From the NCBI GenBank assembly GCA_012861695.1, contig JAAOOA010000026.1:24534080-24598079 (forward strand): a DNA stretch of 64,000 bases, written 5' to 3'. Numbering within the stretch: position 1 is the stretch's first letter; the number at the start of each line of letters is the position of its first letter. Both the position numbers and the translations under genes were made by a program. The notes beneath the pieces are model-generated. The model was not told where the DNA came from and did not search any database. It worked only from the letters and a program-made list of their open reading frames with translations. This document shows positions 24,775 through 34,974 of this stretch, piece by piece. The stretch comes from Trematomus loennbergii (taxonomy: Eukaryota > Chordata > Actinopteri > Perciformes > Nototheniidae).

Positions 24775-25550
24775 ATGGCGGTGAGTGCGGTTCACCTGGA
24801 GTCCGACGCTTCCTGGTGTGCATGAACCACGCGCTGAGCACGGAGAAGGAGGAGGTGATGGGGCTGTGCATCGGAGAGGCTGAGCCCGCCAGGATCGTCC
24901 ACATCCACTCGGTCATCATCCTCCGCCGCTCGGACAAGAGGAAGGACCGGGTGGAGATCTCCCCGGAGCAGCTGTCCGCGGCCTCCACCGAGGCGGAGCG
25001 GCTGGCAGACATGACCGGCCGCCCGATGCGGGTGGTGGGCTGGTACCACTCCCACCCGCACATCACTGTGTGGCCCTCCCACGTCGATGTCAGGACGCAG
25101 GCCATGTACCAGATGCTGGACCAGTGCTTCGTGGGCCTCATCTTCTCCTGCTTCATAGAGGACAAGAACACCAAGACGGGGCGCGTGCTCTACACCTGCT
25201 TCCAGTCCGTGCAGAAGGGCTCCGAGTACGAGCGGGTGGAGATCCCCATCCACGTGGTGCCCCGTGAAGCCATCGGGAAGGTGTGCCTGGAGTCCGCCGT
25301 GGAGCTGCCGAAGATCCTGTGCCAGGAGGAGCAGGACACCTACCGCAAGATCCACAGCCTGGCGCACCTGGACCCCGTCACCAAGATCCACAACGGCTCA
25401 GTGTTCACCAAGAACCTGTGCAGCCAGATGTCTGCGGTGAGCGGCCCGCTGCTGCAGTGGCTGGAGGACCGGCTGGAGCAGAACAAGCAGAGCATCGTGG
25501 AGCTGCAGCTGGAGAAGGAGAGGCTGCTGCGGGAGCTGGCTGCTCCCTGA
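24775..25550 (+). CDS. brcc3: BRCC36 K63-specific deubiquitinase (intronless, one frameshift near start)
   Basis: Encodes the JAMM/MPN+ zinc metalloprotease BRCC36, which cuts K63-linked ubiquitin chains in the nuclear BRCA1-A complex and the cytoplasmic BRISC complex. From 24816 on the frame is intact to the stop: MPN core with catalytic Glu near the start (EEVMGLCIGE), the zinc-binding HSHPHITVWPSHVD (His-x-His-x10-Asp) at about 25047-25088, conserved GLIFSCFIEDKNTKTGRV, and a C-terminal helix (LLQWLEDRLEQNKQ). The natural start is probably the ATG at 24775 (MAVSAVHLESDA), but the frame then shifts at 24808-24812, where GCTTCCTGG has one T fewer than needed to read DAFLVC. With that base the protein would be 258 residues, as expected for fish. 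No introns are seen, and nearly all codons end in G or C against AT-rich flanks. It could be a retrogene or a gene that is intronless in this lineage. The conserved body suggests a consensus error or a very recent lesion. Confidence 0.9.
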
Positions 25551-26490
25551 GCCGGGGGGACATGGAGGGTGGAGGGGGGACACTTGTTGTCCCCTGTTGT
25601 TGGACATGGGAAACGGACCTTCTGTTGGCTGGTTTTAGCTTCTTTACCATGTACCAGGCAGGGCTTGGTATCAAACCTCAATATTAGTATGAACCGAAGT
25701 GTCCATAATATAAAGAAAACGGTCTAATGCCAAAAGTATGATCAGACTGTGTTTTGTTGAGACTAGAGCTGGTCTAACTTGTACTTTAAGTAATGTATAA
25801 ACTGGGATTTGGCCTATAATATATCAGAGAAGTTTGACAAAATGTCCATCACAACCTCCTAGAGAATGTCTTAAGTCTGACCATAAGTTTTAAGATTTAC
25901 AATGATATAAAAAGAAAAGCTTTGAATCGTCACATTTGAGAAGCGGGAATCAGAGCATTTTAGGGGTTCTGTTTCCTCGGAGGCGTAGTTTTGTTAAGAA
26001 AATATCTTATATTCCTTAGTTAGGTGGTTTTGGTATCTCTAAAACTTTTTTAATCCTGCCAAAAGCAAGATATTTTCATTAGGTTGGAATGATGACAATG
26101 TGATGGAAAGATACCTTACCCACCCATGACACTAATGGACAACTGAAGCAAAATCTGATGTGAAATATAAAATAATTGATGGTAAACTGGTAAAAACACG
26201 CCTCCCTTTGTTGGAGGAGTGACAGAGAAAGTGCCTTTGGACTAATGACAGTAGCTGTACATACTGTATGCTGTGAATGGGGGTTATTGGGTGTAGAGGA
26301 TGTGAGCGGTTGCTGTTAAACATAAACTGAAGCATCTGTAATGCTTCGGATGACATTTTGTTTACCCTGTTTGCTTTGTCCCCTCTCCTGTCTTCTCCAG
26401 ATGTTTTTGAAGGAGCGTCATACAGGTGTGAATATCATGGTGTGTTTCTCTGCATCTGTGAAATGTAAATAAAAAGACAGAGACTTCACT
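25551..26490 (+). other. brcc3: brcc3 3' UTR with polyadenylation signal
   Basis: About 0.9 kb after the stop without coding signal. GTAAATAAAAAG, with AATAAA at 26468-26473, is the best polyadenylation signal. The first 120 bp (to about 25670) are repeated in reverse at 40766-40983. Confidence 0.5.
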
Positions 26491-26639
26491 GTCACTTTCG
26501 TTTAGTTATGAAATGTTGTGGTGATATTCTTTTTATCATACTTTTATATCAATGATTAATTTCTAGCTGCTGGTCACACTAAATTGGTGCTCTCCTACAT
26601 CAGCACACAACAATGTAGAAGGCTAATATACTCATAGTG

Positions 26640-26870
26640 TGTGTAGGAGAAAAACTCCTCTGGAGGGAACACAGGGATTTGGGCCTTTGCAGACCACACA
26701 CTTTTTTTATACCACACTACAAGAAAGGGAAAAAAATAGGGCCTTTTCAGTTTTCAGTTTTAATTTCATCCTCAAGTTGCTTATTTTGTCCAAAACTGAT
26801 CAGCAGCTGCCTTTTTCTCCCAAAGGGAATCTAGGCATTACCTTATTTATCATCCACAGTGTTCTTTTTT
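26640..26870. repeat. weak match to the region upstream of the plus-strand TRIM copy
   Basis: Words such as GGGCCTTTTCAG, TTCATCCTCAAG, ACTGATCAGCAG and CTTTTTCTCCCAAAGG have diverged counterparts in the same order at about 31470-31545. This suggests an old shared duplicate extending beyond the TRIM genes. Confidence 0.35.
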
Positions 26871-26965
26871 TAATCAAATCAAGTTTTATTTATATAGCAC
26901 ATTTATAAACGATTTTTGGTCGAGCCAAAGTGTTTTTTTAAATAAAAAGCAAAACCGTGTAATTG
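26868..26965 (-). repeat. LINE 3' tail (minus strand)
   Basis: 'aatcaaatcaagttttatttatatagcac' followed by 'gagccaaagtg' is the reverse of the common fish L2-type LINE tail ending in GATTT units. 5'-truncated. Confidence 0.6.
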
Positions 26966-27042
26966 CCATATAAATATGAACATATACGTGGTGTTGCCAC
27001 ATCCATTTCCTCCCCAGTTTAGTGTCTTAGTTGTGTGGTTAA

Positions 27043-28561
27043 TAACAGTGTGTGTGTGTGTGTGTTTATTGAGGCAGATATGGATATATCAATATTTCAG
27101 AATAGTACATGTAAAAAAAATGTGCGTTCAACAGTTGTTACAAATGATGTGATGCATATTTATACCATAACATGTCTTATTATAATCATTCTAACCACAT
27201 TACCAAGCCTACATACTGCAGAAATGACCATCATTGCACCACCAGATGTCCCCATTGGCATACTTTTCCCTTGGTGGCAGGTGATGTCTGCTGATTTAAC
27301 TAATGTCTATTTTTGCATCTCAGTTTTTTGTCTTGTTCTTTCTTATTGACCTGTAGTGTCTGTTTACCAGCGTTTGATACTCAAACAGGTTATATTTGTT
27401 ATAAATGCAGAGGTGGGAAGTAGTGGAGTACAAATACTTCATTACTGTACTTAAGTACATTTTTCTGGTATCAGTACTTTACTCCGACAACTTATTTTTC
27501 TGATGACTTTTTACTTTTACTTCTTACATTTTTAACACAAATACCTGTACTTTCTACTTCTTACATTTTGAACCCAAATACTTGTACTTTCTACTTCTCA
27601 CATTTTCCAAACAGGCTGGTTCCTTTAGTTTGAATGTGTGTTTGGTGGCGTGAAGTAAAAGTAAAGAAGTTTAGTCAGTACTTCTGCTTTTACCTGAGTA
27701 TTTTTAAACACGAGTATCTGTACTTCTACTTAAGTTAATTATGTCTGTACTTTTGCCATCTCTGTATAAATGTAATCTTTATTGAACTCATGTCGTAGGC
27801 CGACATTTAACATTTTTGGACGAGTAAACGTGTAGCCTATTAAGAAGAAAGAAACAAAGACATCAAATAAATCAGAAAAAACTTTATTCATTCTTTAAAA
27901 AACAATTGACTCATTAACAGTTATTGACAGCATCTAATCATCAAATCTAGTTTCAAAGTTCATGTTCAATCTTCCCTTTCACATTACATTTCTACATTTC
28001 AAAACACAATCAAGTCAATGTTCTAACTAATTCTAACTTACATTTTTTCTGCATTACAAAGTGACAGCAATTAAACACACATGATCAAATATGAAATGAT
28101 TACAAAGAGAAGACTTGTAGTGCAGTGTCAATATGAGATAATATGACAACAACAGTATTAATATCTAACATAGCACTACCCATATAGATGTTTTTTACAC
28201 TGGGGACATGTCCACATCTGTTTTAAGACGGCTGATTTTCCCTTTTCAAAAGCACTACTTGTGAGACCTGTTGTGAAAAACAACGTGCACCAAGAAAATT
28301 TGACTAACATATGAAACGATACAATAATATGTAAATATAGAATAAACAAGATACTGTATGTCAGAGGTTGTCCCTCACGTGACTAACAGGCACTACTTAA
28401 AATCGCATATGTTAAAGACTATATATGTTTTATTTATCTGAGCCCCTATGTCCCATCCCAAAATAAATATTGAAAAAAAGGCACACAAAAAAACTCTAAC
28501 AAAAGGTTACAAAAGATATTCTGCTCATTGTTTTCTTGGAGACACAATGATATGAACAACT
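27043..28561 (-). repeat. 3' flank of the minus-strand TRIM copy, shared with other copies
   Basis: Read on the minus strand, this DNA follows the stop of the pseudogene at 28562. It matches 32400-33310 and 33961-34066 (plus), 54197-54660 (plus) and 61684-62740 (plus). Shared marks include the TCTCATATTGACACTGCACT region, the GATTGAACATGAGC region and the stretch ending at the GGACATCTGGTGG word. Part of it (27043-27234) also matches 5090-5282. It is interrupted by the hAT MITE 27408-27764. A (GT)n tract lies at 27047-27065. Confidence 0.85.
27400..27772. mobile_element. hAT MITE, TSD TATAAATG, with paralogous empty site
   Basis: The element is 27408-27764 (357 bp). Its ends are CAGAGGTGGGAAGTA and, inverted, CAGAGATGGCAAAAGTA. 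Exact 8-bp duplications TATAAATG lie at 27400-27407 and 27765-27772. The paralogous DNA at about 62515-62545 (reverse strand) reads straight through with a single TATGAATA. The interior is built from 'gtactttactt'-type words and has no transposase. Confidence 0.93.
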
Positions 28562-30287
28562 CTATGTGAGATCACACATCTCAGCTGCAGATCTCACAAA
28601 AGAATGTCCATTTGTTTCACTGACCTCACTTGACAGTGGTTCGACCTTGGTGTCACAAAATGTAGCAGAAGCTCCATCACAAGCAACACCGAGTCCAGCA
28701 TAGAGCGGCTGAGTGAATTTGGTGTGGACTCTGTGGAGGAGGGTGATGGTTTCAGAGACGCTGTGGAAGGAGAGAACACCTGCCTTTTGATCCAAGAAAA
28801 CACCAATCCTTGAGGATTGAGGAACAGGAATGGCATTGTTTTCACTGTTGTGTTGAAATTACAAATCGTTGTACTAATCTCTAGTGCCCAAGACTTGTCA
28901 TTGTCCCCAAATTGACTTTTCTTTCCTGTTCTGGGAACATCTCTGTATGCGACTGCTACTGAAACTCCTGAACCACTCCACTCCACTTCCCAGTAACAAC
29001 GATTAGTCAGAACTTTACACACAGAACCTGAGACTTTTCCATGAATCTGTCTACGTGTGGATCATATGACTGTGGCTTTTCACTAGGTTGCCTTCCTGTT
29101 ATCTTCAGATAATTGTATCTGCATGCTCGCTGTGTTTGGATCCAGTTTGAGAAGATTTGGGGCCTGTATATTGTGAAATCAGCTTTGGTCTGGGGGTCTG
29201 GCAACAATTTAACATACACTTCAGGCACTGTCTCTGAGATCTTCATCCATTCCTTATTAAAGCTCTCCAGTACTTTACCTCTGGCCTCTGACACAGCTGC
29301 AGTCACATCCTCAAAGTATCGTACAGGACCCTTTTGACTCTGAATGGTTTTTCAGGGTCCCTGAGATTTGACAGTGAGGGGTAGGCCTGTAGAAACTTGA
29401 TCTGATCATCTGTTTGTGAGAGTTTCTCCAGCTCAGTGTCTTCCTCCTCAGATCACTGATGTCCTTCTGCAGCATCTCCTGAATCTCTTTGACCCGACTC
29501 ACTTCATATTCTGCCGGGATTTAATCTTCTGCTTCACATCAGAGCTTCTTTGCTCAATGAGTTTGACTAACTCAGTACATTCCCTCACTGCTTTATCAGC
29601 AGAGAGATTGATGGCCTCCACCTCCGGCAGAAGCACCTTCACAACTTTCTCTTCGTACTGGATTCTCTGCTGATATTTTGCAGACTCACCCCGAGCTCTT
29701 TCTTCTTCTTGCTCATCTCTGCTGCAGCTGAAACTATGTCGTGGCCTTTATGTTCATCATGGAGCAGAGACTACAGATAACCTGCTGATCAGTGCGGCAG
29801 AAGATTTCCATTACCTTATCATGTTGAGAGCAGATGTTCTCCTGAAGTTTCGAAGCTTCAATTAGCTTGTGTTTCTTGAATGGAACTTCATAGTGAGGCT
29901 GGAGGTGCTGCTCACAGAAAGAGACCCGACACTGCAGACAGGACTTCAGAGCTTTCCTCTTTCGCCCTGCAGACTGCTATCACATACCACATCTCCAGGT
30001 CCAGCATCACGGGCATCAGATGGACCAGCTTGGGGTTCTGTCATCTTCTTCTCAGTTTTCCTCGACTAAATCTGCCAACATGACGTTTTTTTACCAGGAC
30101 AGGCCTCTGTTTGAAGGTCTGTCTGCACTGAGGACAGCTGTATTTTTCTTCTGCTCTCTATCCCAACGTCTACTAATACAGCTCTTACAGTAGCTGTCCA
30201 CAGGCAATATCGTCACCGGATCCTTCATCAGATCCTTGCAGATAAAACAACACAGTCCCGACCGAGCTGATGTCCTTGCTGCGCCAT
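28562..30287 (-). pseudogene. TRIM16/finTRIM-like pseudogene, minus-strand copy
   Basis: A full-length copy of the TRIM gene from start region to SPRY, homologous along its length to 21731-23445. The start is the ATG at 30285-30287 in the same context (GAGAGGTGAAATGGCGCAGCAA). A frameshift occurs within about 40 bases, the RING loses its central residues (the CGH step is replaced), and further frameshifts separate the B-box, coiled-coil and SPRY pieces. Recognisable parts are the pre-SPRY linker (VTAAVSEARGKVLESFNKEW, near 29210-29300), CYWEVEWSG (near 28990) and DKSWALEIS (near 28880). It is closer to the copy at 31646-32394 than to the better gene at 21731. No ISRE-type motif lies upstream. 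Confidence 0.9.
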
Positions 30288-31235
30288 TTCACCTCTCACT
30301 GCCTCTGAATATCGAGCATGAGACTAACAATATACCAAGTGGGAGTGGTTTCCAGGTAGTGCTTGATTCCAGAGAGAGGTGTTTGTCTTCCCATTACATT
30401 GTTATTACATGACACATCAAACCGGTTATTTATTGACACAATCTGCAAAGTTTCCTTCAACAGTTCTCTTCTACCTCTCACTTATTGTTCATGGCTTTAT
30501 GTACTGAATACATATTGATAATTGAATCTGTTACAACTTTCATTATTTATGTAATTTGTGTCAGCTCTAGCTGCCTTAAGCAGTGTGAGTATCTCTCTAT
30601 AAAGGGCCACACCCAAGGTTCTTTCACATGCCTATGTTTGATACTTTGTTCTTACGTTGATTATAATTCTAAAAGTTTTTTTTTAATGTTTTGGGATTGT
30701 CTCACCTTCTGAAAGTAAAAGATACAAAAATGTGAAATGACACAAGTTTATAGATCAGTGAGTGAATTGAATTGAAATGGTCTGCTTAACATCAATGCTG
30801 TGATCAATGGGGATGTTAAGTTTGGCTGCTTTGACGAAGCCTCTCTAATTATGATATAGATAAACTCAATCTGATTAAATGTCTTATATTATAAAATAGT
30901 TACGTATCAACAGGATAAGTTGAGATTGTCAGAATGATGGTGAAAGCCCCAAAGTTGTTAAATCAAATGCAATATGTTGTAACCTATGCATTATGATATT
31001 TCTTCATACTTTGCATTATAAAAGTTAAACTGTTGTGCAGGCTGAAAAATGAAAAAGGCTTATGATTGCTGTTCTTATAAATTGTGCTTTTAAGTTTCGT
31101 TTTAAGAGAAAGCCTTGACTGAATGGAAAAGTACTGCAGGCTTTTGTTTCAGCAGAAATCACCAGACCAAGTGGAATTTCCATAGACTGTTACTAAACAG
31201 GAAGCTAGAGCCACACCCACACCCACTCACCGTAG
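30288..31235. other. spacer between the two opposed TRIM copies
   Basis: AT-rich, no gene. The part 30786-31011 is repeated at 44215-44445 (about 90 percent alike by eye). There the match begins exactly at the TTAA next to a transposon end. Confidence 0.6.
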
Positions 31236-31263
31236 GTAGGGTTAGGGTTAGGGTTAGGTAGGG
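31236..31263. repeat. short interstitial telomere-like tract
   Basis: Three GGTTAG units within GTAGGGTTAGGGTTAGGGTT, bounded by GGTAGG on each side. It sits between the two TRIM pseudogenes. Such tracts can mark repaired breaks, but this one is very short. Confidence 0.7.
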
Positions 31264-31645
31264 CCACACTTCATATACAGACACATGAATCCAAAGGGAT
31301 CGAGGAAACCTGAAACCAATCCTAAAGCCTGTTGTAAATAAAGCTATTGTTGGTTACAGGGTCATTGTACTCTTTATGCTGGCAAACTGTCAAACTAGGA
31401 TGGCTTAGAATATAATCGTTATTGGGTACACATAGATCTTTCTACTGACAAGTGAAAATGATGCTGTGAAAAAGGCCTATTCATCACATCTTTGACTTCA
31501 TCATTCTGGTCATAACTGATCAGATGTGGCCGTTTTCTCCTAAAGGCCAAAATAATCGATATGATGTATCACCAGGTGTTTCCATTGGTTTCTGTTTCCC
31601 TGGGTGAAAGGTAGTTGCTGCTAATTTCCCTAATTTTTCAAATGT

Positions 31646-32394
31646 TTGCACCTTAGATTAAATACTGGTCCTCTACGATACTTTGAGGATGTGACTGCAG
31701 CTGTATCAGAGGCCAGAGGTAAAGTACTGGAGAGCTTTAATAAGGAATGGATGAATATCTCAAAGAGAGTGACTGAAGTGGATGTTAAATTGTTGCAAGA
31801 CCCAAAGACCAAAGCTGAGTTTTCACAATATGCAGGCCCCAAACTGGATCCAAACAATTATCTGAAGATAACAGGAAGGCAACCTCAGTGAAAGAGCCAC
31901 AGTCATATGATCCACACGTAGACAGATGCATGGCTAGGTCTCAGGTTCTGTGTGGAGAAGGTCTGACTAATCGTTGTTACTGGGAAGTGGAGGTGAGTGG
32001 TTTAGGAGTTTCAGTAGCAGACGCATACAGAGATGTTCCCAGAACAGGAGGGGAAAGTGCATTCGGGGACAATGACAAGTCTTTGGCACTAGAGTTTGGT
32101 AAAACGATTTGTAATTTCAAACACAACGGTGAAAAAAAGGCCATTCCTGTCCCTCAATCCTCAAGGATTGGTGTTTTCTTGGATCAAAAGGCAGGTTTCT
32201 CTCCTTCCAAAGCGTCTCTGAAACCATCACCCTCCTCCACAGAGTGCAGACCAAATTCACTCAGCCGCTCTATGCTGGACTCGGTGTTTATTATAATGGA
32301 GCTTCTGCTAAATTATGTGACATCAAGGTGGAACCACTGTCAAGTGAGGTCAGTGAAAACTAAATGGACATTATTTTGTGAGATCTGCAGCTGA
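31646..32394 (+). pseudogene. 5'-truncated TRIM16/finTRIM-like pseudogene, plus-strand copy
   Basis: Only the region from the pre-SPRY linker to the end of SPRY is present (starting LRYFEDVTAAVSEARGKV near 31670). RING, B-boxes and coiled coil are absent. The first frame stops at 31891, the second begins at 31888 (EPQSYDPHVDR, CYWEVEVSG, GVFLDQKAGF). A further one-base loss after AGF puts the last part out of frame compared with the minus-strand copy. Just before the match is TTTGCACCTTAG, which looks like a splice acceptor or a duplication joint. Confidence 0.9.
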
Positions 32395-33313
32395 GATGTG
32401 TGATCTCACAAAGAGTTGTTCCTATCATTGTGTCTCCCAGAAAACAATGAGCAGAATATCTTTTGTAACCTTTTGTTAGATTTTCTTTTGTGTGCCTTTT
32501 TTTCAATATTTATTTTGGGTAGGGACATAGGGGTCAGATAAATAAAACGTACAGTCGTGAACATAAGTTAACGTAAGTTATGTAAGCAATGTAAGGGGAG
32601 TTTTGAGTAGATGATTGCAGCTGTTAGCAAGTGGCTAACCTAGCTGCTAGCTGAGGGTGACAGTGCCTCAGTCTGTAGGGACTTAACAAAGGAGCTGGAG
32701 GGTCACCGGTTCAACTCCCAGAATGGACCAAACTGAGAGAGTACTATACTTTAAAAGTTGTTATTTTACCACCGCCTTCCCCCAGCCTGCATAATATTAA
32801 GATGGGTGAAATGCTTGTGCTGCATGTCGAGTAAATCATTAGAATTCTTTAACACAGTCGATAATCCAAAAATATTTAAAACTGAAATGCGTGCCTGTTT
32901 GTCACATGAGGGACAACCTCTGACATACAGGATCTTCTTTATCCTATATTTACATGTATTTGTATCTTCTCATTTGTTAGTCAAATTTTCTTTTCACAGG
33001 TCTCACAAGTGCTTTTGAAAAGGGAAAATCAGTCGTCTGAAAATAGGTGTGGACATGTCCCCTGTGTAAAAAACATCTATATGGGTGTATGTGCTTTGTT
33101 AGATATTAATACTGTTGTTGTCATATTATCTCATATTGACACTGCACTACAAGTCTTCTCTTTGTAATCATTTCATATTTGATCATGTTTGTTGTATTGA
33201 TGCCACTTTGTAATGCAGATAAAATGTATTTTACTAATCATTAATTAGAACATTGACTTGATAGTGTTTTGAAATGTAGAAATGTAATGTAAAGGGAAGA
33301 TTGAACATGAGCT
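32395..33313 (+). repeat. 3' flank of the plus-strand TRIM copy
   Basis: Matches the reverse of 28560-27900 and the plus-strand copies at 54197 and 61684. Compared with the copy at 61684-62160 it carries an extra 213 bp at 32614-32826. The frame at 32758-33018 is not a gene. Confidence 0.8.
32614..32826 (+). mobile_element. SINE-like insertion
   Basis: The paralogue at about 61857 reads GAGTAGATG directly into TCGAGTAAATC. Here 213 bp lie between these words, flanked by ATG on both sides. Inside is GGTTCAACTCC (32708-32718), which fits the RNA polymerase III box B pattern, after 'cagtgcctcagtctgtaggg'. This suggests a tRNA-derived SINE, though box A is weak and there is no clear tail. Confidence 0.5.
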
Positions 33314-33964
33314 TTAACCTGTTAAGCCCCAAAGCCCCGTCGGCGGGTCTTTTGTTTTTCCAAAAAAAAAAAAAAAAAAAAAAAGGTTTTTTTAATTTTT
33401 TTAATTTTTATTAATTTTTTTTATTTATTTATTTTTTTCTTTGAATGGAATACCTATGGTGATAATTCAATGTAATACATCCTTTTTATAGTCTGGTACC
33501 TGAAAAGGTCAAATGGCATTGATGGAACCAGATATACCCAAATGTGCCGAAAGCTTATTCCGCCTGTAACTTATTTTTGCTAAATCTCTCTAAAAAGGTC
33601 AAATATAACTTGTTTTGCCTCAATCTTGATACAGGGTACTTATTATATGTTATAATTTGGATTCCTAAAGCTTTTAGTCTACTAACCCATCATCCAAGGG
33701 TGGTTTTCACTATAAGTAATGGGTTTTTTGTAGGCGGAGGTAAGAATTTACCTTTTTTTACTATGTTCCATCTGAATTTACTCCGACTGAGAAAAATCTA
33801 TATTGATTCTGACACTTCTACATCCAACTCACAGATGTAACCTTGCTTTGATAAAAGAAATTATTCATATAACCCTTTTAGAAGTGAAGTTGTAGTCATT
33901 TGTTTTGGGCATGTCATTTTCGAGCCTGAAACCTGAAAAACAGGCTCGGTGCTTAACAGGTTAA
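33314..33964. mobile_element. TTAA-target MITE with CCTGTTAAGC ends
   Basis: TTAA (33314-33317), CCTGTTAAGC, 643-bp body, exact inverted GCTTAACAGG, TTAA (33961-33964). The paralogue at about 62337-62345 has a single uninterrupted TTAA at this place. TTAA duplication points to the piggyBac type. A poly-A/T stretch lies near the left end. The 98-codon frame at 33544-33840 recurs in the related element at 56250-56520 (SLLNLSKKVKCHLFCINLDT there), with clearly conserved residues. Confidence 0.92.
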
Positions 33965-34066
33965 TACTAGATTTGCTGATTAGATTCTGTAGATAACTGT
34001 TAATGAGTCAATTGTTTTTTAAATAACTAATAACGTTTTTTCTGATTTATTTGATGTCTCTGTTTT

Positions 34067-34240
34067 AGGGATGTTAAGATTCACTGATTCGCATCGGTGC
34101 ACCGGCATAAACGTTCAAGATGCGAGTGCACCGGTTGAAAGAGTGCACATCGGCTACAGTTTGGGTTGAACTCGCGATGCATCGATTGTAGCGTCTTTGC
34201 ATCGGTAAAAAAACGATTCATTCATATAATATCCTCTCAT
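34067..34240. mobile_element. DNA-transposon end at duplication break
   Basis: The TRIM-block homology stops at about 34066 (GATGTCTCTGTTT). The next bases, AGGGATGTTAAGATTCAC followed by GCATCGGTGCACC and GCGATGCATCGAT words, are the terminus of a common fish repeat with GATGCATCG motifs. The other end is not seen. Confidence 0.4.
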
Positions 34241-34323
34241 CCTGTCAGCACTCAGCAGAGACGATCTTTGATCTTTGCTCCGCACTACGGAGGCCGAGAG
34301 TCTCAAAGAAAAGTGTCAAAGAA

Positions 34324-34974
34324 TTGGAGTATGAAGTAAGAGTGCTAACCAGTAAATCCAAACAGCTGATGGAAGAGAACAGACGATTAGAAGAAATCGC
34401 AGAAGAAAGACGACGAGAAAGAGAAACACAAAAGACAGAGCGGGAAGCGCTACAACTAAGACTTTTCAAGATACAGGTAGCGGAGAAAGACACAGAGGCT
34501 TGTAGGAACAAGACAAGGAGAAGGGAGGAGAAGCTTTCAGAGATAGCCATAGAACCAAAGAAGGCAGGCCAGACACCTCCAACAATTCAAGCTCAGGAAG
34601 AACCAGAGAAGGCAGGCCAGACACCTCCAACAGTTCAAGCTCAGGAAGAACCAGAGAAGGCAGGCCAGACACCTCCAACAGTTCAAACTCAGGTATTGCC
34701 TGAGATTCAGGTGCAGAATCAACAAAGAGGTGGAAGACGTTTCCGGTTTGAGGGATGTTACTGTTGCAGCCAAATGGGCCATTGGTCCAGAGATTGTCCG
34801 CAACACAAGATGCTACAAGTACTAGAACATTGCACCACACAGCAACAAGCCCCAAACAACGGCCCTCCACACAGTTACCCCAGGGGAGGTTTCCATGACT
34901 ATAACAGAGGCAGGGGGTCCCAGGGATGTCAAAGAGGAACAGGATGTCCAAATATGAAGAAGGACCTTTGAAAT
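34324..34974 (+). pseudogene. endogenous retrovirus gag remnant (zinc knuckle)
   Basis: An open frame of 215 residues without the N-terminal matrix and capsid parts. It starts with a charged coiled coil (about residues 1-75, rich in E, R and K), continues with 2.8 copies of a 16-residue repeat (KAGQTPPTVQAQEEPE), and ends with one CCHC zinc knuckle, CYCCSQMGHWSRDC (Cys-x2-Cys-x4-His-x4-Cys), followed by a Gly/Arg-rich tail. A charged helix followed by a single knuckle is typical of gamma/epsilon-type retroviral Gag. It is a 5'-truncated fossil; no protease follows in frame. The ATG at 34324 is only the first in this frame; the frame extends slightly upstream. Confidence 0.75.
34561..34693 (+). 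repeat. 48-bp tandem repeat inside the gag remnant
   Basis: Two full units (34561, 34609) and a partial third (34657), nearly identical, keeping the reading frame. Array number often varies in such coding repeats. Confidence 0.95.

Noticed and set aside
24792..25391. 199-codon minus-strand frame
   Set aside because: Shadow of brcc3: the high GC third positions remove stops on the opposite strand.
25283..25687. 134-codon plus-strand frame overlapping brcc3
   Set aside because: Out-of-frame shadow with an alanine/glycine/proline-rich composition typical of GC-rich coding DNA.
32655..32725. possible tRNA gene
   Set aside because: Only a box B-like word is present; no cloverleaf can be drawn. 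Better explained as a SINE-like insertion.
33544..33840. 98-codon frame, also present at 56250-56520
   Set aside because: Similarity comes from shared MITE DNA. The two frames differ by ordinary substitutions and have no domain, so coding function is not supported, though the shared open frame was noted.
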